Positions 50,689-59,480 of a DNA stretch of 64,000 nt are shown one piece after another. Position numbers and translations under genes: made by a program. The DNA comes from Spongiactinospora rosea (GTDB taxonomy: Bacteria; Actinomycetota; Actinomycetes; Streptosporangiales; Streptosporangiaceae). Positions within the stretch are counted from its first letter, which is position 1. Every line of letters starts with the position of its first letter. Where the stretch lies: contig NZ_QMEY01000014.1 of assembly GCF_003315795.1 (NCBI RefSeq), positions 158,501-222,500 of the forward strand, read 5' to 3'. The notes under the pieces were generated by a model, which was not told the DNA's origin, did no database searches, and was given only the letters and a program-made list of their open reading frames with translations.

Positions 50689-51410
50689 GACCGTGCCACC
50701 TCCGGGAGGGCCCGCTCGGACAGGGTGTTCGCCAGCGATCGCGCCGCGCGGAGCAACAGAGAACGCGCCAGGTAGCGGGTGTTGCCGGTGCCGTGGCTGA
50801 GCAGCTTCGCGGCACGAACATCGTGCGGCAGATGATCGACCACCTCCACGGCGAGCGTTTTGGCGACCTCGCGGCGGCTGTACGGACCGGCCCCGGCCAG
50901 CAGCACCCGCGCACGCGGCAGTGCCTTCGCCCGCGGGGCGAGCGCCGACAGATCCCGCAGACTCGGCCGGGCCACCACGAGCACCTCATCGGCCGCGGCC
51001 AGGAGCGGCGCCGGGGTGTCCGTGCCGCCGATCCGCCCGATGTCGGCGATCACATCACCCGGCAGCGCGGCGAAGGCCTCGGCGATGGCCGGCCACAGCG
51101 GCTGGACCGATGTCAGTTGGGCGGGTTCGGCCAGCCCCGGCAATATCCGCTGCCCGCTGCTCAGATGCACGACCTGCTCGGCGAGGGAGGCGGCGGGGTC
51201 GCCGCCGCGTCGCAACCGTACTGCCCACTCACCCAGGCCACGATCTTGCGGCTGGCCTGCCAGGTAGCCGGACAGCAGGCTGCCACCGGCCGGGTCGCAC
51301 TCGGCCAGCAGCACCTCCCGGGGCCAGGTGAGCGCGAGCGCCAACGCGGTCGTGGTGACCCCAGGGCTATGCCCGCCCGAGCACACAACGATCAACATCC
51401 CGGCCCTCAC
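50685..51410 (-). CDS. TadZ/CpaE-like MinD-family protein with altered P-loop
   Basis: 241 residues of the ParA/MinD fold: LIVVCSGGHSPGVTTTALAL, LLAECDPAGGSLLSGYLAG, VIADIGRIGG and ADEVLVVARPSLRDLSAL. The P-loop reads SGGHSPGVTTT and lacks both lysines of the deviant Walker A (KGGxGKT), so ATP hydrolysis is doubtful. TadZ proteins place the pilus machine at its site, often without ATPase activity. Confidence 0.82.
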   Translation of the reverse strand: MRAGMLIVVCSGGHSPGVTTTALALALTWPREVLLAECDPAGGSLLSGYLAGQPQDRGLGEWAVRLRRGGDPAASLAEQVVHLSSGQRILPGLAEPAQLTSVQPLWPAIAEAFAALPGDVIADIGRIGGTDTPAPLLAAADEVLVVARPSLRDLSALAPRAKALPRARVLLAGAGPYSRREVAKTLAVEVVDHLPHDVRAAKLLSHGTGNTRYLARSLLLRAARSLANTLSERALPEVARS

Positions 51411-52036
51411 CCCGCCCGCGACCGCAACACCAGCGCGATCTCCCCATCGGCGGCCTGCCGGGCCAGCGCGGTCCCGTCGGCGGCTGGGACGACCAGATCG
51501 ACCACCACCAGCCCATCCGCATCCAGCGGCCCGACCCGATCCACGCGGGCCGGATGGTCGGCAGGCGTGGCGCCGTCCGATACGGCGGCGGCCACCACAC
51601 GGTCGCCGGGCCGGATCCCCCGGGCGGGCAACCGGCTGGGCTTGAGCGCCACCGGCACGATCGTCTCGCCCGGCGCCGGAACCACAGCGTCGGTCAGCTG
51701 ACCCCGGGACAGCACACCGCCGGCCTTCAGATCGACTGCGGCGCGCCAGCCGATGATGCCGCTCTTCCCGGACGCCTCCACCATCTGAACGCCCGGATCC
51801 AGGCCGAGCGCCACCGTCCGCAGATCCTGCGCCGCGATCGGCTGCCCGATCGGCACATCCCGGGCCATCACCAGCACCGGCGTGCGATGCGCGGCGACGC
51901 CGTACACCTGCCAGGCGATCAACGCCCCCAACGCGGTCAGCCCGACGCTGGCCAGGAACATCATCGGACTACGCCGCCCCGGCAACGGACGTACCTGGCC
52001 CGTCTCTGCGGGCGGCTTGAGCCGCTGAAGCAGCAT
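51407..52036 (-). CDS. SAF-domain protein (CpaB/RcpC-like)
   Basis: 209 residues: an N-terminal membrane helix (FLASVGLTALGALIAWQVYG) and then a SAF domain (TPVLVMARDVPIGQPIAAQD, AVDLKAGGVLSRGQL, ARGIRPGDRVVAAAVSDG). CpaB-like proteins guide the secretin or periplasmic part of Tad pili. First gene of the Tad operon; its ATG is 7 bp after the stop of a degraded gene remnant. Confidence 0.87.
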   Translation of the reverse strand: MLLQRLKPPAETGQVRPLPGRRSPMMFLASVGLTALGALIAWQVYGVAAHRTPVLVMARDVPIGQPIAAQDLRTVALGLDPGVQMVEASGKSGIIGWRAAVDLKAGGVLSRGQLTDAVVPAPGETIVPVALKPSRLPARGIRPGDRVVAAAVSDGATPADHPARVDRVGPLDADGLVVVDLVVPAADGTALARQAADGEIALVLRSRAG

Positions 52037-52042
52037 CAGGGT

Positions 52043-52157
52043 CTACTCCCTTACAACGAGCGCTTGTGTCGACGACGGCGACCGGGAAGGTGACCGACCT
52101 GGTGATCGGCGGTAGCGTGCCGCCGGGCCCGCCTGAGCCTTGCCGGGTGCCCTCAGG
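52043..52157 (-). pseudogene. 3' remnant of a secreted-protein gene (paralogue at 60687-61496)
   Basis: On the minus strand it reads GSGGPGGTLPPITRSVTFPV, matching GSGGTGGTLPPITRSITFPV near the end of the 269-residue protein at 60687. After a shift it ends QALVVRE-stop, against QALVVRR-stop there. Only about 38 codons remain, with a stop inside. Most of the gene was lost between the lipoprotein stop and this tail. Confidence 0.8.
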
Positions 52158-52760
52158 TCACAGGGAAGAAGAGCCAGCCAGCGACAAGGAGGGGCTTCGT
52201 GCCGCTGGCGAACACGGCACCTTCAACTGATCGACCTTCGCGACTCGCCAGACACCGTCGGACTCCTTGATAAGGGCGGCGACCATATGGGTACCAGGGA
52301 GGCCACGGCTGATGCGCTTTCCTGTCCGGTCATCTGCCTGGCCGACCTTCCGGGCGTCCTGGCAGTCATGCAGAGAGGCTCGACCGCCCTCGATCCGGAC
52401 GTCAAAGAAGTGTATGACCGGGTAGCCGTAGGTCACCCGCCCTTCAGCGCGAAGCGCGGCGATGCCTTCCAGCATCGTGTCCAAGAGGGACCAGGTCGCT
52501 ACCCGCCCGAGGATTGCTCTTCGCTCTGCGGGGCGAGCGTGCTCGGCACGTTGGCCTTCTCGATACAGGGCGCTGTACGCTGCCAGGACCGCATTGCGGT
52601 CTGTTGTCGGAGTTTGAGTAGAGGTGGCTGAAGGCAGTGCCGCGGTTCGGGTAGGTTCAGGCCTACTGCCGTTGGACCGGCAGGCTGTCGTGGCGCCAGT
52701 GACGAGCAGCACCGCTGCCAATGACAGGGCACGCCTGCGGCAGAACCAAACGATTGTCAC
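52158..52760 (-). CDS. putative lipoprotein (paralogue of 61478-62032)
   Basis: 200 residues from the GTG at 52760. Signal peptide RALSLAAVLLVTGATTAC with the lipobox Cys at residue 27, a Thr/Pro-rich linker, then a compact domain: NAVLAAYSALYREGQRAEHA, RVTYGYPVIHFFDVRIEGGR, SLHDCQDARKVGQADDRTGK and DGVWRVAKVDQLKVPC. The domain keeps two Cys (in HDCQD and KVPC). It matches the lipoprotein at 61478 along its whole length. It precedes the Tad operon on the same strand and may be co-transcribed. Function unknown; probably outside the membrane. Confidence 0.82.
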   Translation of the reverse strand: MTIVWFCRRRALSLAAVLLVTGATTACRSNGSRPEPTRTAALPSATSTQTPTTDRNAVLAAYSALYREGQRAEHARPAERRAILGRVATWSLLDTMLEGIAALRAEGRVTYGYPVIHFFDVRIEGGRASLHDCQDARKVGQADDRTGKRISRGLPGTHMVAALIKESDGVWRVAKVDQLKVPCSPAARSPSLSLAGSSSL

Positions 52761-53299
52761 TGGGCGGGCACCTTTGCGGATCGAGGTTGATCAACTACGC
52801 TGAGTCATCGATCAGAGTAGTGGCTCTACCGGACATGCAGTGGCAGGGCCGTTGAAGTATTACCTGCGATTTAGCAACTTGAACCATTCGGCCAGATGAT
52901 GGGGACGCTGATTTCACTCACACCGACCTGGCTCAACTCATCGAACTCATCAGCTGCTCGTGCGGGTGCTGAGTAGCGGCTATGGCGCACAGAAATGCTG
53001 CAAGCCAGTTGCGGCCAGGGTCATATACCGACATACACTTATCTGCGCCGCTGGAATTGGTCAAGGGGAGGGTGAGACGGCCGAGGTGGTCGGCGGAACA
53101 CTGCCTTGTAAGGTATCCCGGCAATGCCCAAAGTAATGGAGTATGTCGCTCATTGTGGCTGAACTGCACGGGCCCGACTGATTGTCCCTTTAAGTCGTTA
53201 TGCGTGCGGCCAGACATGATCACGCCGACCAAGCAGGACCGCCCTTCAGTCTGCTCTCAAGGGCGCGCTTGCAGAACAGGATTGAAGCCTCGGCGGATC
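52761..53299. other. intergenic; upstream region shared with the second lipoprotein gene
   Basis: About 540 bp without a convincing gene; one minus-strand ORF of 99 codons (52933-53232) has poor coding character. The segment 52801-52910 resembles 62073-62183, upstream of the paralogue (both start GAGTCATCGATCA and both read GTTxAAGxATTACCT later), so the promoter region was duplicated with the gene. Confidence 0.6.
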
Positions 53300-53791
53300 T
53301 CATCCACCACCGCCGGCAAGGCGCCCGATCGCATCAATGTCGGCACGGTAGAACACCTTTGTTGCCAGCCCCTCTTGTCCGAGTCGTTCATAAAAGCGGC
53401 GCGCGCCGTCATTGTCGGCGTCGGCTGTCCATTCGACCCTGCTGCACTTGTGCGCGGTGGCTACCTTGGCGAGAGCCCGCATAAGCGCGGTTCCGGCTCC
53501 CTGGCGTTGCGCGGACTTCGCTACGTACAACTCTTTCAGGTACAGCGATCGGGTGAGTCCCACCGCAGGCCAGAGAAACGAATACGATGCGATGCCCGCC
53601 AGCCGATCATTCACCCAAGCGAGCAGTGCGTATGCGGCGGGCGGGTCCGCGAAAAGGGCTTGCCGGATCTGGCCTGCCCGGACATCGGCAGGGTCTTGGG
53701 GTTCACCGCCGTAGAAGCGGTCCATTTCCTCCAGCAGTTCCGCCATGGCGGGGATGTGGTCAGGGGTGGCGGCTGAAACGATGATCGTCAC
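53300..53791 (-). CDS. GNAT-family N-acetyltransferase
   Basis: 163 residues. TIIVSAATPDHIPAMAELLE, LYLKELYVAKSAQRQGAGTA (acetyl-CoA loop RQGAGT) and NDGARRFYERLGQEG are the standard GNAT motifs. The substrate is unknown. It starts at an ATG overlapping the stop of the upstream regulator gene. Confidence 0.9.
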   Translation of the reverse strand: MTIIVSAATPDHIPAMAELLEEMDRFYGGEPQDPADVRAGQIRQALFADPPAAYALLAWVNDRLAGIASYSFLWPAVGLTRSLYLKELYVAKSAQRQGAGTALMRALAKVATAHKCSRVEWTADADNDGARRFYERLGQEGLATKVFYRADIDAIGRLAGGGG

Positions 53792-55017
53792 GCTTGTTCG
53801 GACCTCTCCTTGCCTGGAGGAGTCAGCAGCTCGCGAAGCTGGGCCGCAGCAGGTAGGGCTCGCTGTCGGGGTGGTATGGCCTTCAGAACGTCCAGTCCTC
53901 GGAGTGTGATGATTCCGGTGAGCTGGTCAGGAGTGAGAGGAGTGAGCGTATCGGCCGCGTATGACAGGGCGCCAGCGCTATCGCCGGTCCGGGCGAGGCA
54001 GATCGTGCGATCCAGGCGGGTGAGCGCCCGATCGACGAAGTCCGACTTCTGGTACAGCGCCAGGGCCTGTTCCTGGGCCGCCCAGGCAGACGTGGTTTCC
54101 CCAAGGTGGGTGTAGGCGTTGCTGCGATGGAAGTACAGTTGCGCCCTGTTGTAGCCGAACGCTGAGTCATTGACGTCCTCACGGGCCAGACTGTCCAGTA
54201 GCGCTTCGGCTCTGATCAGTGCCGATCGCGCTTCAGGGGCCCGTGCCGGGCCAAGAGCCGCTTGTGCGCGGGCCTCCAAGGCGGCTGCCAGGACGGCGCC
54301 AACGCAGGAGATGCGAATATCCTGCGCTTCTCTCGTAACGCTGATCGCTTCAGTGAAGTCGCCAGCGTAGAAGTGGCCGTATGCCTCCTGGGCCAGGACC
54401 CAGGACACCACTGATGGGTCGCCGGCTTCTCTCGCGGCCATGCGGGCCGTACGAGCCCAGCGCAGAAAGGCATGTCGTTCGTCGAGTTTGATGTAGGTCA
54501 GGCACATGAGTCCGGCCATCTGTGCCGCGACCCGGGTGAGCCTGCGTAACGTGGAAATCGCCCGCCGCTGGTTCAGAAGGTGGCCAAGGTCGGCCAGATC
54601 GGCACCAAGGTCATGCAGGAGGACTCCGGGCGGCTTGGTGTGAGCCGCCCGGCTGTACTGGGCGGCCACGATCTCCCACCCTTCCAGGGCCGAATCATTT
54701 ATCGCCCCGGTCAGCAGCGCTTCGTCAAGGCTCTTGCGAATGGCATCATGGCCCGGGCTGCCGAAAAGCTCATCCTCGCTCATACCGAAGGCTCGCGCGT
54801 ACAACCTGCGGTAGAAGGCGTTCGGTGAATGATCGCCAGCCTCCCAGCCATAGATCATTCTCTTGAGGCTGTCCACCGCAGGGATTCTCGTCGGCCGGTG
54901 CGGGTCGTTCTGTGCTACCTTGGCCAGTTCGCGAGCAAGATCTGTTTGACTCCAGCCTTGGGCTTTCCTCACCTCTCTGAGCCGGTTCGACGGTACTTGA
55001 GGTGACCTGTCTGCCAC
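53788..55017 (-). CDS. XRE-family regulator with TPR domain
   Basis: 409 residues. HTH at about 10-75 (NRLREVRKAQGWSQTDLARE ... LKRMIYGWEAGDHSPNAFY), then helical repeats for the remainder (for example ALEARAQAALGPARAPEARS, FHRSNAYTHLGETTSAWAAQ). Same layout as the regulators at 22402 and 39752 but a different subfamily. Co-translated with the acetyltransferase gene. Confidence 0.9.
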   Translation of the reverse strand: MADRSPQVPSNRLREVRKAQGWSQTDLARELAKVAQNDPHRPTRIPAVDSLKRMIYGWEAGDHSPNAFYRRLYARAFGMSEDELFGSPGHDAIRKSLDEALLTGAINDSALEGWEIVAAQYSRAAHTKPPGVLLHDLGADLADLGHLLNQRRAISTLRRLTRVAAQMAGLMCLTYIKLDERHAFLRWARTARMAAREAGDPSVVSWVLAQEAYGHFYAGDFTEAISVTREAQDIRISCVGAVLAAALEARAQAALGPARAPEARSALIRAEALLDSLAREDVNDSAFGYNRAQLYFHRSNAYTHLGETTSAWAAQEQALALYQKSDFVDRALTRLDRTICLARTGDSAGALSYAADTLTPLTPDQLTGIITLRGLDVLKAIPPRQRALPAAAQLRELLTPPGKERSEQA

Positions 55018-55327
55018 GTTCGCGCACCTCTCAACAGGGCGGACACGGATGGATATCCGACGGTGTCATACTCTCTCGCCTCCCCAGGCCCGTGTCCTGC
55101 GGATTTCATGAATGCGTGGTTTCCGTGATGGATGCCCGGTGCTGCCTCGGCCGGTAAGCAAGGTGGTGCGGGCGCTATGCGGCGAGGCGACGATGGTGCG
55201 GAATCGGCCCCGTGTCCTGGTTCTGATTATTTCAGCCTGATTTGCGCCGCAGATAGGTGGGAAGCGGGAACCCGCCGAGCGACGCCAGCCCTCGGCGGAT
55301 TCCCCGGCCGCATGGAGGTGCGACCTG
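55018..55327. other. divergent promoter region
   Basis: 310 bp between the XRE regulator and the methyltransferase. A TATGAC candidate -10 faces the regulator near 55065-55070. No gene is seen. Confidence 0.4.
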
Positions 55328-56137
55328 ATGGAAGAGAGTACGACGCCGCCGCAGCCGGCGGAGGCAACATCAATAAGATTCAACCCATATGCGCTAAATG
55401 CCGCCCGCGTGTATGACTACCTGGGCGACGGCATCGACGTATTCCCAGGCGGCCGGGAGGTCGGGGCGTGGCTGGGGATCGCGCCTGGACTGCGCGCCGC
55501 CATGCGCGCGAACCGCGACTTCCTGATCCGCGTGGTCGATGACCTCGGCAGGCGTGGTCATGACCAGTTCGTCGACTTCGAAGGCGGCTTGCCAGTCCGG
55601 CGCAAGCTCCATCAGACCGCCCGCGCAGTCAATCCGGAGGCTCGCGTCGCGTATGTGAACAACGATCGGCGGGTCGTCGTCCGCGGCCGGGAGCTGTTGG
55701 AGAGCCCGGCTGTGGCCGTGGTCTCCGGTGATGTGCGGCGGCCCGACGCCGCCTTCAACCACCCGGTCCTCACGCGGCTCATCGACGCGCGGCGTCCGGT
55801 GGTGGTCATCGCCGGCGCGGTATTGCACTTCGTCACGGACGAGCAGGCGGCCGGGTTCGTCCGGCGGCTGCGCGCCCGCCTCGCGCCAGGCAGCAAGATC
55901 GTACTTTCCCATGCCTGCTCGGACGACGCGATGGCCTGTCCCGGGGCGGCGACGCCGCTCGCACTGCGCTCCGAAAAGGAGATCGCCGCGCTGCTGGAAG
56001 GCTGCGAACTGGAAGAACCCGGGCTGGTCGAGGCGTCACGATGGCCGGAGCCCGGCCCTGCGGAAGACGGCGCTACTGCGATGTTCGTCGGTGGCGTGGC
56101 CGATCTGAACGCCTACGGTTTCCCCGGGAAGTGCTGA
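55328..56137 (+). CDS. SAM-dependent methyltransferase, DUF574-like
   Basis: 269 residues of the actinobacterial DUF574 (Methyltransf_19) type: RFNPYALNAARVYDYLGDGI, ANRDFLIRVVDDLGRRGHDQ, HQTARAVNPEARVAYVNNDR and VVVIAGAVLHFVTDEQAAGF. SAM motif I, normally DxGxGxPT, is DFEGGLPVR here, and the acidic loop YVDND has become YVNND. SAM binding may therefore be changed. It starts a three-gene run with the next two small genes. Confidence 0.82.
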   Translation: MEESTTPPQPAEATSIRFNPYALNAARVYDYLGDGIDVFPGGREVGAWLGIAPGLRAAMRANRDFLIRVVDDLGRRGHDQFVDFEGGLPVRRKLHQTARAVNPEARVAYVNNDRRVVVRGRELLESPAVAVVSGDVRRPDAAFNHPVLTRLIDARRPVVVIAGAVLHFVTDEQAAGFVRRLRARLAPGSKIVLSHACSDDAMACPGAATPLALRSEKEIAALLEGCELEEPGLVEASRWPEPGPAEDGATAMFVGGVADLNAYGFPGKC

Positions 56138-56461
56138 ATGGACTCCTTGATGCTCATCAACCCATTGCGGTACGCCGCGGCTGGAGAGGCCGCCCGACGA
56201 CTCGTTGTCGCGCTGGCATCCTTCGGCATCCGTGCGGAGGTTCAGTGGGGGTACGGCACGGTACGGGTGTCCCTGGGGTGCGGCCTGGTCGTGACCGTGG
56301 AGCGGGATGGGATCTGTCGGCAGCCCCCGGTCGAAGTCCGTGGTACAGGACCGGCTGCCGTGTACCTCAGTGTGGACGAAGCGGCTGTGGCGCTGGCCGA
56401 AGAGCATGCTCGGATCAACCCGCCGCACGAGGAGGACCCTCATGACGCGGCGCCACGCTGA
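56138..56461 (+). CDS. hypothetical protein
   Basis: 107 residues beginning directly after the methyltransferase stop. Opens MDSLMLINPLRYAAAGEAAR, then ALASFGIRAEVQWGYGTVRV and CGLVVTVERDGICRQPPVEV, alpha/beta soluble pattern. Not recognised. Overlaps the next gene by 20 bp. Confidence 0.65.
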   Translation: MDSLMLINPLRYAAAGEAARRLVVALASFGIRAEVQWGYGTVRVSLGCGLVVTVERDGICRQPPVEVRGTGPAAVYLSVDEAAVALAEEHARINPPHEEDPHDAAPR

Positions 56462-56882
56462 GGGCACGACCTCCCTCGACATGGAGGCCCAGCCCGTACG
56501 TGGGCATGTGTTCGTCTGGGATGTCGAAGCCGGTGACAGTGGCGTGAGTGGCGTGACGGACGGCCACTACGGTCACGCGCCGCAGGGGATGCTACGCGCT
56601 CTGGACACCTATCCCTGCGGGCGTGGCCGGGTACGGCACGCCCAGGTGCCCGCGTTCGGCGAGATCTACGACTACGGCGCGACCTTGGTCACCGCCAACC
56701 GCTCGGAAAAGGTCCTCTGCCTCGTGCGCGGTGACGCCTGGGGCAGGGCCGTCCTCTATGACCTGGACGACTCGGCGCGGCGGCCTGGCGAGGAGGCCGC
56801 CATGCCGTACGACACGCGCATGAGGCGCACCGGGCAGTCCGCCTGTCCGCGTCGGCCTTCTGCGTCGGCGGGGCGGTGCTGA
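56442..56882 (+). CDS. hypothetical protein
   Basis: 146 residues from the ATG at 56442. AQPVRGHVFVWDVEAGDSGV and EIYDYGATLVTANRSEKVLC, VRGDAWGRAVLYDLDD are plausible coding sequence; the last 30 residues (RTGQSACPRRPSASAGRC) look poor. Possibly part of the methyltransferase operon. No family recognised. Confidence 0.5.
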   Translation: MTRRHAEGTTSLDMEAQPVRGHVFVWDVEAGDSGVSGVTDGHYGHAPQGMLRALDTYPCGRGRVRHAQVPAFGEIYDYGATLVTANRSEKVLCLVRGDAWGRAVLYDLDDSARRPGEEAAMPYDTRMRRTGQSACPRRPSASAGRC

Positions 56883-57412
56883 TGACGCCCATGCGCCGGT
56901 TCGGCAACACGGATTCCGGGTGCCGACAGGTCACTCGAAGGCGTGGGCGGGCCGCGGGTCGGCCCCCGCCAACCTGATCGGGTGCGGCGGCGTGGCAAGG
57001 GATGCAGCGCGCCGCCGCACCGACGGCGGGCCTGTCAGGAGGCCCGCCCGGCGCGGGTGGGGTCAAAGGTGGCTCTCCCTGCCCGCGCCGCTCAATCCAT
57101 CCAGACCGCGCAGCGGCCCCACCCACCCCCAGGGCCGCGCGCAGCGCGGGGAGGTGGCCCCCGCGCCGCAGGCGGGTGGCGCTCACCACAAGGGCGCCGC
57201 CCGCCTGCGCTTTCGCTTCTATAGGCGGCGCACGGGCCGGAGCCCGCATGTCCGGGCATCAGCATGCCAGACGGGTTCTGGTTCCGTCGCCGGCTCACTA
57301 TCTGTGCTGACGGCCTCACTTGCCAGTCAATCGACCCGGCTGAGGGAGGTCACTCTGGTTGGGAATATGCACGAAGCCCTGACGTGCGGGCCGAGGGCTC
57401 CGTTGCGTTTAT
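56883..57412. other. intergenic, very GC-rich, no gene seen
   Basis: 530 bp. Open frames exist on both strands but have no consistent codon bias or ribosome sites. It holds several GC-rich inverted repeats (for example GGCGGGCC and GGCCCGCC near 57020-57050). Confidence 0.45.
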
Positions 57413-57613
57413 CTAGATGTCGTAGTCGCCGTTTTTCAGCCCGGTGATGAAACGGCTCCAGGCGGAGGGAGAGAAGGCGAGTTTCGGCCCGTCGGGGTCC
57501 TTGCTGTCACGGACGGCGATGACCCCGGGCAGGTTGCGGGCGACCTCTACGCAGTTGGCGCTGGTGCCCTGGCTGCGTGAGCTTTTATGCCACTCGGCAA
57601 GAGTCAGATCCAT
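57413..57613 (-). CDS. DUF397-domain protein
   Basis: 66 residues, the full DUF397 domain: LAEWHKSSRSQGTSANCVEV and IAVRDSKDPDGPKLAFSPSA, then WSRFITGLKNGDYDI. These small proteins pair with the XRE/DUF5753 regulator encoded next to them, a frequent regulator-partner pair in actinomycetes. The gene starts 9 bp after the regulator stop. Confidence 0.92.
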   Translation of the reverse strand: MDLTLAEWHKSSRSQGTSANCVEVARNLPGVIAVRDSKDPDGPKLAFSPSAWSRFITGLKNGDYDI

Positions 57614-57622
57614 TTCGGTGCC

Positions 57623-58474
57623 TCACAGTTTGTCGATCAGGTCGGACAGATACGCGATCGACGCATCGACGCTGAGCGCCGAAGCGCACAGGTGCTGAAA
57701 CGCCAGGTTATAACTTTGCAGTTCTTCGGGCTCCTCCAGATACAGACCGTCCGTTCGGGTCTCGGCGAAGACCACGCTGCGGTCCGCCGTGTGGGCGAAG
57801 TCCAGGATCACGAACGACCCTCCGAGCCCGGCGTGCAGCCCCACCGACATGGGCAGCACCTGGATGGTGACGTGCCGGGACGGGTTGGTGTCCAGCAGGC
57901 GCCGGAGCTGGGTCTCGTGTGCTTCTCTGCTGCCGGGTGGGCGAAGGAGCGCGGCCTCGTCGATGACGGCCCAGAACTGCGGTGGGTTCGCCTGGCTGAG
58001 GAGTTGCTGACGCTTTATTCGTGCGGCCACCCTGCGTTCGATCTCATCGGGTTCCCGGACGCCAGCGGTCCGGACGATCTCTGCCGCGTATTCGGGAGTC
58101 TGGAGCAGGCCGGGGATGATGGCCAGCTCGAAGTTCCGAATCGAAGATGCTTCGGCTTCCAGCCCTACGTACGCGCCCGGGAAGAGATCTCGGTACGCGT
58201 TCCACCATCCTCGCTGGCGCGCCTCTCGCGCCAGTTTCACCAGCCCGCCGATCGTCTCTTGATCTGTGACGCCATAAATGCCGCAGAGGGCTTTGACGTT
58301 CACCGCGTCAACGCGCTTGGTATGACCGCTTTCGATACGCGAGATCTTGGCGGCCGACCATTCGAGCTGCGCGGCGGCATCTCGGATGGTGAGGCCGGTC
58401 TCTTCGCGCAGTCGCCGCAGTTCCTGCCCGAGGCGGCGCAGACGCACGGTCGGACTGTGATCGGTTTCGGTCAC
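57623..58474 (-). CDS. XRE-family regulator (DUF5753)
   Basis: 283 residues from the GTG at 58474 with GGAAAGGAAAAG upstream. HTH_31 domain at about 12-66 (LGQELRRLREETGLTIRDAA, SAAKISRIESGHTKRVD), then the DUF5753 part (YVGLEAEASSIRNFELAIIP, GLLQTPEYAAEIVRTAG, FWAVIDEAALLRPPG, HVTIQVLPMSVGLHAG). Forms a two-gene unit with the DUF397 gene. Confidence 0.93.
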   Translation of the reverse strand: MTETDHSPTVRLRRLGQELRRLREETGLTIRDAAAQLEWSAAKISRIESGHTKRVDAVNVKALCGIYGVTDQETIGGLVKLAREARQRGWWNAYRDLFPGAYVGLEAEASSIRNFELAIIPGLLQTPEYAAEIVRTAGVREPDEIERRVAARIKRQQLLSQANPPQFWAVIDEAALLRPPGSREAHETQLRRLLDTNPSRHVTIQVLPMSVGLHAGLGGSFVILDFAHTADRSVVFAETRTDGLYLEEPEELQSYNLAFQHLCASALSVDASIAYLSDLIDKL

Positions 58475-59081
58475 GGAGCTTTTCCTTTCCGTACGCAGGG
58501 GCCTATATCGGGCACATGCCGTCCTTTGTGGATATATGACACACGTTTCTCTACGCATGTTGCGTGGGACACGGTACGCGGCGCACCATGTGTTTGCATG
58601 GCCAACCTTCTCCGCGGAGCTGCCGTGACCAATGGAGCTGAAGAGTTTCAGGACTGGGCGCCAGTGTGGCGTACAGAACCTGGTTGCTGGTGGACAACGC
58701 GACGGATCGGGGTCGCCCCCGAGAAGTTCGCACGCCCGCGCCCGACGCGAGGCGTCCGCACATGAGAACGCCCCAGGCTGGTGTATGCGGCACCGGCGCG
58801 GAGCCAGGTCGAAAACCGGAGGTCTTCAACGCGATGTCCCACCATAATCCCGCAATCCCGGGCACACCCGCCACTCGCGGCGGCGCATTACTCGGCAGGG
58901 CGTATCCGCACGCGGCCCGGTGTCCGGGCAATGCCGTGCCTACCCACAGGGCCTCTCAGACCGTCCGCCACGGCCGTTGGATCTTCGCTCTCGCCGGAGT
59001 CGGCTTCCCGCATATGGCCGCCGGCATCCTCCGTGTCGTCATCGACACCGCCGCTCCGCCATATGAGACGGGAACCAGCCC
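58475..59081. other. intergenic, no confident gene
   Basis: 607 bp between divergent regulator and HATPase genes. A 139-codon plus-strand ORF (58666-59085) lacks a ribosome site and good codon bias. Probably promoter DNA and degraded sequence. Confidence 0.4.
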
Positions 59082-59480
59082 ATGACGCCTGCCACCGCCA
59101 TCCAGGTGTGGAACCTTCCCTCCACGCCATGCGCCGCGTCCCAGGCCCGCGAGATCGTTCGCAAGACCCTGGCCGACCGGGGACTGGCCGGACGCGCCGA
59201 CACCACCGAGGACATCGTCCTGGTCATCTGCGAGCTCGTCACCAACGCGCTCGCCCACGCCACCCCGCCGATCCAGATGTGCCTGGCCACCACCAGCGGC
59301 ACCATCTACGGCGGGGTCAGCGACCACGGCGCGGCCCTGCTCCGGCCCGGTTCCGAGCGCACCGTCCCGGACCTCTTCGCTGAACACGGCCGGGGCCTGG
59401 CCATCGTGACTGCCTGCACACAGACGTGGGGGATCATCCCGCGCGGTGCCGAAGGGAAGATGGTGTGGTTCATCAAATGA
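59082..59480 (+). CDS. HATPase-type ATP-binding regulator
   Basis: 132 residues of the anti-sigma/serine-kinase ATPase type: AREIVRKTLADRGLAGRADT, the N-box ICELVTNALAHATPP, SDHGAALLRPGSE and EHGRGLAIVTACTQTWGI. Its stop overlaps the start of the next gene. Same family as 21451-21903 but not close. Confidence 0.88.
   Translation: MTPATAIQVWNLPSTPCAASQAREIVRKTLADRGLAGRADTTEDIVLVICELVTNALAHATPPIQMCLATTSGTIYGGVSDHGAALLRPGSERTVPDLFAEHGRGLAIVTACTQTWGIIPRGAEGKMVWFIK

Noticed and set aside
52933..53232. 99-codon minus-strand ORF between lipoprotein and acetyltransferase genes
   Set aside because: No ribosome site, low GC at third positions compared with neighbours, no domain. The upstream part is shared promoter DNA.
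58666..59085. 139-codon plus-strand ORF before the HATPase gene
   Set aside because: No ribosome site and no recognisable sequence; many rare residues (His/Pro/Arg) typical of a non-coding frame.
21173..59480. HATPase gene pairs at 21.2-21.9 and 59.1-60.1 kb as a duplication
   Set aside because: Only the ATPase family is shared; the partner proteins are unrelated in length and motifs.
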